Below are positions 47,542-52,722 of a DNA stretch of 52,722 nucleotides, piece after piece. Below the pieces are notes generated by a model that did not search any database, was not told the DNA's origin, and was given only the letters and a program-made list of their open reading frames with translations. The translations under genes were made by a program, and so were the position numbers. Every line of letters starts with the position of its first letter. The first letter of the stretch is position 1. Origin of the DNA: Fidelibacterota bacterium (GTDB taxonomy: Bacteria; Fidelibacterota; Marinisomatia; Marinisomatales; TCS55); the NCBI GenBank assembly GCA_014381755.1, contig JACNLB010000079.1, positions 1 to 52,722 on the forward strand, written 5' to 3'.

Positions 47542-48470
47542 TCAACAAATTGAACAATGCCATCATAAAAATGGGTTGATGGAGTGTAATCAAGGCGTGA
47601 TTCTGCACGAGAAATATCGGCGTATGTGCGCAGCACATCGCCGGAAGGGAGATCGTACTCGTGGAGCACGGGAGCCTTTCCCGTAACGTCACTGATTGTG
47701 GAAACCAGATCAGCCAATTTTACAGGTTCAGAGTTTCCGAGGTTGTATATCATGAAATCATCGTTTGACTTCAACGCCGCAAGTATACCACTAATGATGT
47801 CATCAATGTAAGTATAATCTCGCGCTGTGGACCCATCGCCGAAAAACGGTAATGGAGTATCATTTAGCAAGTGGCGAACAAATTTATGGATTGCCATTTC
47901 CGGGCGCTGACGAGGTCCGTAAACGGTAAAAAATCGCAAACAAATCGTAGGTATTTCATAAAGGTGGGAATAGGTAAAACATAGCTCCTCACCCATTTTT
48001 TTTGTTGTTCCATAAGGAGAAATTTGACGATCAACCATATCCAATTCAGAAAAAGGAATCTTATCATTATTACCATACACGGACGATGAAGAGGCGAAAA
48101 TGAAATGCTGAATTTCCTTGTCCTTCATTTCTTCCAAAAGTACTTGTGTCCCATTGATATTTACATCTGTATAATGTACCGGATCATCCAAAGATGGCCT
48201 GACTCCAGCCATGGCCGCTAAATGAATCACTGAATCAAATGAATACGTTGTAAAAATTTCTCTCATGAACGCTTTATCTCTTATATCACCCTTATGGAAT
48301 GAATATCGTTTATAATCTAAATGAGATTTTTGATTCAATAACTTAATTTCGGGATGATAAAAATCATTTAGATTATCCACACAAACGACTTGTTTGCGCT
48401 GGCTCAACAATTTATCTATAAGGTGCGAGCCAATAAAACCACAACCGCCTGTGACTAAAACCGCGTTCAT
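47499..48470 (-). CDS. NAD-dependent sugar-nucleotide epimerase/dehydratase
   Basis: This is a 323-residue extended short-chain dehydrogenase. It has the Rossmann loop TGGCGFIGSHL (7-17), the HLAAMAGVRPSL segment, S128-S130 and the catalytic Y153xxxK157 in SPYGTTKK. The C-terminal part has RFFTVYGPRQRPEMAIHKFV and GDGSTARDYTYIDD. The AGVRPS motif resembles UDP-glucuronate 4-epimerases, so a role in cell-surface polysaccharide precursors is likely. It overlaps gcvT by four bases and ftsK by 43. Confidence 0.88.
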   Translation of the reverse strand: MNAVLVTGGCGFIGSHLIDKLLSQRKQVVCVDNLNDFYHPEIKLLNQKSHLDYKRYSFHKGDIRDKAFMREIFTTYSFDSVIHLAAMAGVRPSLDDPVHYTDVNINGTQVLLEEMKDKEIQHFIFASSSSVYGNNDKIPFSELDMVDRQISPYGTTKKMGEELCFTYSHLYEIPTICLRFFTVYGPRQRPEMAIHKFVRHLLNDTPLPFFGDGSTARDYTYIDDIISGILAALKSNDDFMIYNLGNSEPVKLADLVSTISDVTGKAPVLHEYDLPSGDVLRTYADISRAESRLDYTPSTHFYDGIVQFVEWFRTVKTEHSQLF

Positions 48471-49543
48471 GATTGTGCTGTTCCATTTATATAAAATGGT
48501 GGTTTTATTATAAGTGCTTTTTTCATTTTTCCCCTGATATCAATATCCAGTTCCATCCCGGATTTATGTTTGCCAAATTGGACATAACCAAGTCCGATTC
48601 CCTTTTGTAAGGAGGGTGATTGTGTCCCGCTGGTGACAATACCAACTTCATTTCCTTCGGCGAAAATTTTATATCCCTTCCGTGGCACAGCTCTGTCCAC
48701 CATTTCAAATGCAATTAAAAATTTTGTTCTATTTTCTTTTGCTGAAATTAAAGATTCTTTTCCTATAAAATTTTCTTTATTCATTCTAGTTATCCAGCCA
48801 AGTCCCGCTTCAATGGGATTGATTTTTTCATCAATATCATTCCCATATAAACAAAATTTCATTTCCATACGAAGTGTATCACGGCATGCCAAACCGCAGG
48901 GTGTAATATTGCCAATATTCATTATGGAATCCCAGATTTGTCCAATGATATTGTTATCAGCATAAATTTCAAAACCCAATTCACCGGTGTAACCTGTGCG
49001 GGCGATGGTGGCATTTACGCCGCCAACATTGCCTTCTACAAATGTATAAAATGGAATTTCTGATACTTCTTTTTCAACAACATTCTGCAAAATGCTTCCG
49101 GAGTCCGGACCCTGTAAGGCAATGAGCCCAGTTTCGGCGCTCACATCAAGGATGTTCACATCATCTGGTTTATGTACATTCAACCAGTTAAAGTCCTTTT
49201 CCAGATTGGATGCATTAACCACCAGCATATATTTATCAGCATATTTGTAAATCAAAATATCATCGATAATTCCACCATTTTCATAACACATTGCCGAATA
49301 CTGGGCATCGCCCGCAGACATGGTTTTAACATCATTGATTGTCATATAATTCAAAAATGTTTCGGCACCCGCCCCACTTACAATGAATTCCCCCATGTGG
49401 CTCACATCAAAAATTCCGCATAATTTACGCACAGCCAAATGCTCTGTAACAATTCCCGTATATTGAATCGGCATCTGGAAACCGGCAAAATCAACCATGC
49501 GGGCATTTAAATCGATATGTCTTTGGTATAGTGCTGTTTTCAA
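48467..49543 (-). CDS. gcvT: Aminomethyltransferase (glycine cleavage system T protein)
   Basis: The T protein transfers the methylene group from lipoyl-bound aminomethyl to tetrahydrofolate. The 358-residue protein has the GcvT pattern: FAGFQMPIQYTGIVTEHLAV, GIFDVSHMGEFIVSG, DDILIYKYADKYMLVVNAS, ARTGYTGELGFEIY and NPIEAGLGWITRMNKENFIG. The start is a TTG with only a weak ribosome-binding site, placed by the family N-terminus (LYQRHIDLNARMVDF). The other glycine-cleavage genes are not in the window. Confidence 0.97.
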   Translation of the reverse strand: MKTALYQRHIDLNARMVDFAGFQMPIQYTGIVTEHLAVRKLCGIFDVSHMGEFIVSGAGAETFLNYMTINDVKTMSAGDAQYSAMCYENGGIIDDILIYKYADKYMLVVNASNLEKDFNWLNVHKPDDVNILDVSAETGLIALQGPDSGSILQNVVEKEVSEIPFYTFVEGNVGGVNATIARTGYTGELGFEIYADNNIIGQIWDSIMNIGNITPCGLACRDTLRMEMKFCLYGNDIDEKINPIEAGLGWITRMNKENFIGKESLISAKENRTKFLIAFEMVDRAVPRKGYKIFAEGNEVGIVTSGTQSPSLQKGIGLGYVQFGKHKSGMELDIDIRGKMKKALIIKPPFYINGTAQS

Positions 49544-49545
49544 TC

Positions 49546-50745
49546 TTAATCGCTGTTTTCAAAATATATCTTCAATTTCTGCATCCCCTCATTTATCTCA
49601 TCCACATTGATCCCTGAATAAGCAAAGCGAATATAAAATTCAGTTTCCCCTTCTTGAGGTCGCCCAAAATGATCCCGCGTACAAAATGAAACTCCGGACC
49701 TGTGTAAAGCGCCCACTTGCAATTCAGCCACAGATGTTATTCCTTTATGTGCCATTATCTTGGTTACATTGGGAAATAAATAAAATGTACACTCGGGAGT
49801 TACAATGTTAACACCGTCAATATCATTTAATCCTGAAACGGCTGCATCTCTTCTACTGCGCAATTCACTCAATATTGTCTGTGCTCCTGATTGATCACCA
49901 TTGATCGCTTCAACCATTGCGTATTGATGAAAATGGTTCGTGCATGATTCAGCATTGACATTCAATTTATTAATAACCTTGATTACATTTTCCGGACCGA
50001 TAGAAGCACCGATACGCCAGCCGGTCATAGCAAATTTCTTGGAGAATGTATAGAGTATAACCGTCCGTTCCTGCATTCCGGGAATATTCACAATCGATTG
50101 CGGTTTCGTATCATACAGCATTTCGTAATACGCATCATCGCTCAATACCCACAAATCATGTTCAATGGCTAATTGAGCCAAAGCTTCCATTTCTTCTCTT
50201 GATGATTCTGCGGAAATAGGATTGTTGTAATTATTGTAAATCAGGGCTGTGGTTTTATCGGTAATGGATGATTTCAATTTCTCAATATCAATTGCAAATC
50301 CTGTATTCGTTTGATCGTAACTGTACGGCATTGCAATACCACCATGATATTCGATCTGGCTTTCGTAAATGGGATAACCGGGATTCGGATACAATACTTC
50401 ATCTCCGGGATTCATAACCGCTTGAATGAATTTGCCGATGGTTGGTTTTCCCCCCGGTTGAATGGAAACATTATCCGGATTGTAACTCACACCTCGTTTA
50501 CTTCCCACATCATCCGCCAATGCTTCTCTTAATGGAAAAATTCCTTCCGAGGGGCAATATCCATTTTTTCCATCCACAATATATTTATTTGCAGCTTCAA
50601 TTATGTTTTGAGGCGTGGACATATTCATATCACCCAAATGAAATGGGTAAATTTTATTTCCTTTTGCAGCCCATTCCCGAGCTTGAGCAGAAACAGCAAA
50701 CGCCGTTTCTGTACCTAGATTGTCAATGCGTGTGGCGATTTTCAT
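49546..50745 (-). CDS. PLP-dependent class I/II aminotransferase
   Basis: This is a 399-residue fold-type I enzyme. It has the PLP lysine K236 in TFSKKFAMTGWRIG, N175 in NNYNNPIS, D204 and Y206 in SDDAYYEML, and a substrate-carboxylate Arg in IRFAYSG. It is closest in pattern to the aspartate/aromatic/alanine aminotransferase group; the exact amino acid cannot be read from sequence alone. NNPIS replaces the common NNPTG. The ATG is 33 bp after ruvA, and gcvT follows by 2 bp. Confidence 0.9.
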   Translation of the reverse strand: MKIATRIDNLGTETAFAVSAQAREWAAKGNKIYPFHLGDMNMSTPQNIIEAANKYIVDGKNGYCPSEGIFPLREALADDVGSKRGVSYNPDNVSIQPGGKPTIGKFIQAVMNPGDEVLYPNPGYPIYESQIEYHGGIAMPYSYDQTNTGFAIDIEKLKSSITDKTTALIYNNYNNPISAESSREEMEALAQLAIEHDLWVLSDDAYYEMLYDTKPQSIVNIPGMQERTVILYTFSKKFAMTGWRIGASIGPENVIKVINKLNVNAESCTNHFHQYAMVEAINGDQSGAQTILSELRSRRDAAVSGLNDIDGVNIVTPECTFYLFPNVTKIMAHKGITSVAELQVGALHRSGVSFCTRDHFGRPQEGETEFYIRFAYSGINVDEINEGMQKLKIYFENSD

Positions 50746-50778
50746 AGTTAGAATTCAAAGTTAATATTGATTGAGTGA

Positions 50779-51369
50779 TTAAAGCTTTGTTAACGCTTTT
50801 TTAATAATAGCTTCTATAGTACCGTTTAATTCCCCGGTCGCTTCCAATTCACGAATGGCTTGATTTGCATGCCCTCTTTTATATCCCAATGCCATGAGTC
50901 CGATAACGGCATCTTTAGCTAATCCATCTTCTGCAGCATCCATAAAATCCATATTATCATCATCTTCATCCACATATTTTTCTTTCAATTCAACAATCAT
51001 GCGCTTGGCTGTTTTGGGGCCAATGCCGGGAATTACAGTCAATGATTTAACATCACCAGAAATGATGTTCTTTTTAAATTCTTGTGGATTCGATCCGGAT
51101 AGGATATTCATAGCCGATCGCGGACCGATGCCGCTGATGGTATTCAGCATGGTAAACATATTTCGTTCTTCACTACTACCAAAACCATATAATTCCAATA
51201 AATCTTCCCGGACATTCAGATAAGTCAGCAGTTCAGTCTCTATTCCTTTTTCCGGTAAAGCATTATATGTAGAAGCCGTTATGGATATTTTTAAACGAAT
51301 ACCGTTCATATCCAGAATTACCTGTGATGGATCTTTATGAAAAAGCGGTCCTTTTATTGAATCAATCAT
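50779..51369 (-). CDS. ruvA: Holliday junction branch migration protein RuvA
   Basis: The 196-residue protein has the OB domain I (1-64), the two helix-hairpin-helix motifs SGIGPRSAMNILSG and IPGIGPKTAKRMIVELKEKY, an acidic linker, and domain III (GLMALGYKRGHANQAIREL) that contacts RuvB. ruvB is not in the window. It overlaps ruvC by one base. Confidence 0.97.
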   Translation of the reverse strand: MIDSIKGPLFHKDPSQVILDMNGIRLKISITASTYNALPEKGIETELLTYLNVREDLLELYGFGSSEERNMFTMLNTISGIGPRSAMNILSGSNPQEFKKNIISGDVKSLTVIPGIGPKTAKRMIVELKEKYVDEDDDNMDFMDAAEDGLAKDAVIGLMALGYKRGHANQAIRELEATGELNGTIEAIIKKALTKL

Positions 51370-51845
51370 TAGACAAATCGATGTTGATTAATATAACACA
51401 AGCCTACCGCCAACGCATCTGAAGAGTCTAATGGCGTCGGCGTTTCTTTTAACTTCAAAATATTTTTTACCATAAACTGAACTTGTTCTTTTGTTGCATT
51501 GCCGTTTCCAACCACAGATTGTTTTACTTTTTTGGGTGCGAATTCTGCACACGTAATCTCATTCCGTGCAGCAGCTAAAATGATGACGCCCCGAGCCTGA
51601 CCAAGCATAAGAGCAGATTTAAAATTTTTGTGATAAAACGTATCTTCTACTGCCACGACATTCGGTTTGAATTCCTTCAATAATTTCATGGATTCTTCAT
51701 GGAGATAAAGTAAACGTTCGGATAGTGACTTATTTTTTGGTGGCTTTATTACGCCATATCCATGTGCTTTGGCATTTCGTTTACTGTAGTCCAGAATACC
51801 AAATCCGGTTACATTTATTCCGGGATCAAAACCAATAACACGCAT
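51369..51845 (-). CDS. ruvC: Crossover junction endodeoxyribonuclease RuvC
   Basis: RuvC cuts Holliday junctions. The 158-residue RNase-H-fold protein has all four acidic catalytic residues: D7 (GFDPGINVTGFG), E67 (AVEDTFY), D140 and D143 (LDSSDALAVGLC). KKVKQSVVGNGNATKEQVQF is the DNA-binding block. It lies between yebC and ruvA with one-base overlaps. Confidence 0.97.
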   Translation of the reverse strand: MRVIGFDPGINVTGFGILDYSKRNAKAHGYGVIKPPKNKSLSERLLYLHEESMKLLKEFKPNVVAVEDTFYHKNFKSALMLGQARGVIILAAARNEITCAEFAPKKVKQSVVGNGNATKEQVQFMVKNILKLKETPTPLDSSDALAVGLCYINQHRFV

Positions 51846-52570
51846 TAGTCTTCCGAGTCGAAATTTGTATACACAGCTTTAATATCATCATGATCTTCCA
51901 GCGCTTCCAATAACGTAATAACCGATTGCTCTTTATCGCTTTCAATATTTTGCATATTTTTAGGTACCATGTCAATATTGGCAGATTCCACTTCGTAACC
52001 CTGCTCTTCTAATGCATCTCGAACGGACATAATTTGAGATGGATCAGTTGAAACAATGTATACATCACCATCCGCTTCAAAGTCTTCAGCGCCGGATTCC
52101 AATGCAGCTTCAAAAACCGTGTCTTCATCATGACCATCTGCTTGTAACGTAATTTGTCCCTTCTTGTCAAACATCCATGATACAGAACCATTTTCACCAA
52201 GGTTTCCGCCGTATTTTGTAATCAAATGGCGAATTTCCGCTACCGTCCGTTTTTTATTATCCGTAAGACATTCCATCATAATGGCAACTCCGGCTGGACC
52301 ATAACCTTCGTAAGATGTTTCTTCATAACTGACGCCCGGGAGTTCGCCCGTACCTTTTTTAATAGCACGAGTAATATTGTCTGATGGCATATTTGCAGAT
52401 TTTGCATTGGAGACAGCTTGACGCAATCTTGGATTACTATCTATTTCACCTCCACCATCTCTGGCTGCAATTGTTATTTCTTTAATAATAGTGGTAAATA
52501 TCTTTCCGCGCTTGGCATCGGTGGCGGCTTTTTTGCGTTTGATGGTCGCCCACTTACTATGACCGGACAT
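51845..52570 (-). CDS. YebC/PmpR family protein (TACO1 family)
   Basis: The 241-residue protein begins MSGHSKWATIKRKKAATDAK and carries KIFTTIIKEITIAARDGGG, NMPSDNITRAIKKGTGE and YEGYGPAGVAIMMECLTDNK, the family signature. Members were described as DNA-binding regulators and more recently as ribosome-associated factors helping translation through proline stretches. The yebC-ruvC-ruvA order is widespread. It is the first gene of the right-hand gene string, with 152 bp upstream. Confidence 0.96.
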   Translation of the reverse strand: MSGHSKWATIKRKKAATDAKRGKIFTTIIKEITIAARDGGGEIDSNPRLRQAVSNAKSANMPSDNITRAIKKGTGELPGVSYEETSYEGYGPAGVAIMMECLTDNKKRTVAEIRHLITKYGGNLGENGSVSWMFDKKGQITLQADGHDEDTVFEAALESGAEDFEADGDVYIVSTDPSQIMSVRDALEEQGYEVESANIDMVPKNMQNIESDKEQSVITLLEALEDHDDIKAVYTNFDSED

Positions 52571-52663
52571 ATTTCCCCTGAATTTTAGTTAAAATTGAAT
52601 TGAAAAATTACGTCGTTTCAAGTTATAAATGGAATGAGGATTCGGTTTAAAATAAAAATACTG

Positions 52664-52719
52664 TTAACCACCCCTACCCCTCCTTGAAAACACTGATAAA
52701 TCAGTGAAGAAGGGGTTAA
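52664..52719. repeat. Long imperfect palindrome upstream of yebC
   Basis: Nested inverted repeats are centred near 52698: CACTGAT/ATCAGTG (52691-52706), CCCCTCCTT/AAGAAGGGG with one mismatch (52677-52685 and 52707-52715), and outer TTAACC/GGTTAA (52664-52669 and 52714-52719). There is no T-tract. It may be a REP-like or MITE-like hairpin or a regulatory site; the window ends just after it. Confidence 0.55.
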
Positions 52720-52722
52720 TAT

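Overview
The window is an AT-rich stretch of bacterial chromosome, and almost every gene lies on the minus strand. Several traits suggest a Gram-negative lineage in or near the Fibrobacterota-Chlorobiota-Bacteroidota superphylum, with Marinimicrobia-like genomes the best guess. These are a DUF5916 outer-membrane barrel protein, a secreted beta-helix protein, a LolA-like protein beside ftsK, secY next to map without adk, and two promoters of the -33 TTG / -7 TAnnTTTG type. This placement is inference; no 16S rRNA gene is present.

Left part (1-9.2 kb): the start of an exported beta-helix repeat protein cut by the window edge; a DUF350 membrane protein and an unknown 155-residue protein ending at a strong terminator; histidine-degradation genes hutI and hutU separated by a decayed four-helix-bundle (S23/IVS-type) gene between inverted tandem 14-bp repeats; the only plus-strand gene, a HEAT-like protein; then a DUF5916 protein and a GHL10-type glycosidase-like protein.

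Middle (9.2-40.7 kb): one continuous translation and transcription supercluster. In transcription order (right to left) it runs tRNA-Thr(TGT), Tyr(GTA), Gly(TCC), Thr(GGT), tuf copy 2, rpmG, tRNA-Trp(CCA), secE, nusG, rplK-rplA-rplJ-rplL, rpoB-rpoC, rpsL-rpsG-fusA-tuf copy 1, the S10 and spc operons, secY-map-infA-rpmJ, and rpsM-rpsK-rpsD-rpoA-rplQ, ending in a perfect hairpin-plus-T-tract terminator. Two near-identical promoters (TTG-N21-TAATTTTG) sit before the first tRNA and before rpsL. Two boxA-like antitermination motifs lie in the tRNA/secE section. The two tuf genes appear identical at the nucleotide level.

Right part (40.7-52.7 kb): closely packed or overlapping housekeeping genes, in transcription order yebC, ruvC, ruvA, a PLP aminotransferase, gcvT, a sugar-nucleotide epimerase, ftsK, a lolA-like gene, a YbhN/LPG-synthase-type membrane protein, a GmhB-like HAD phosphatase, ddl and cysS. 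A long imperfect palindrome sits at the right edge.

Most of the window is ordinary core genome. The most unusual items are the inverted-repeat unit with the decayed four-helix-bundle gene in the hut locus, the boxA motifs in a protein-coding operon, the rplQ terminator that lies inside the predicted signal-peptide codons of the next gene, and a uL5 protein with a lysine-rich H1-like N-terminal tail.
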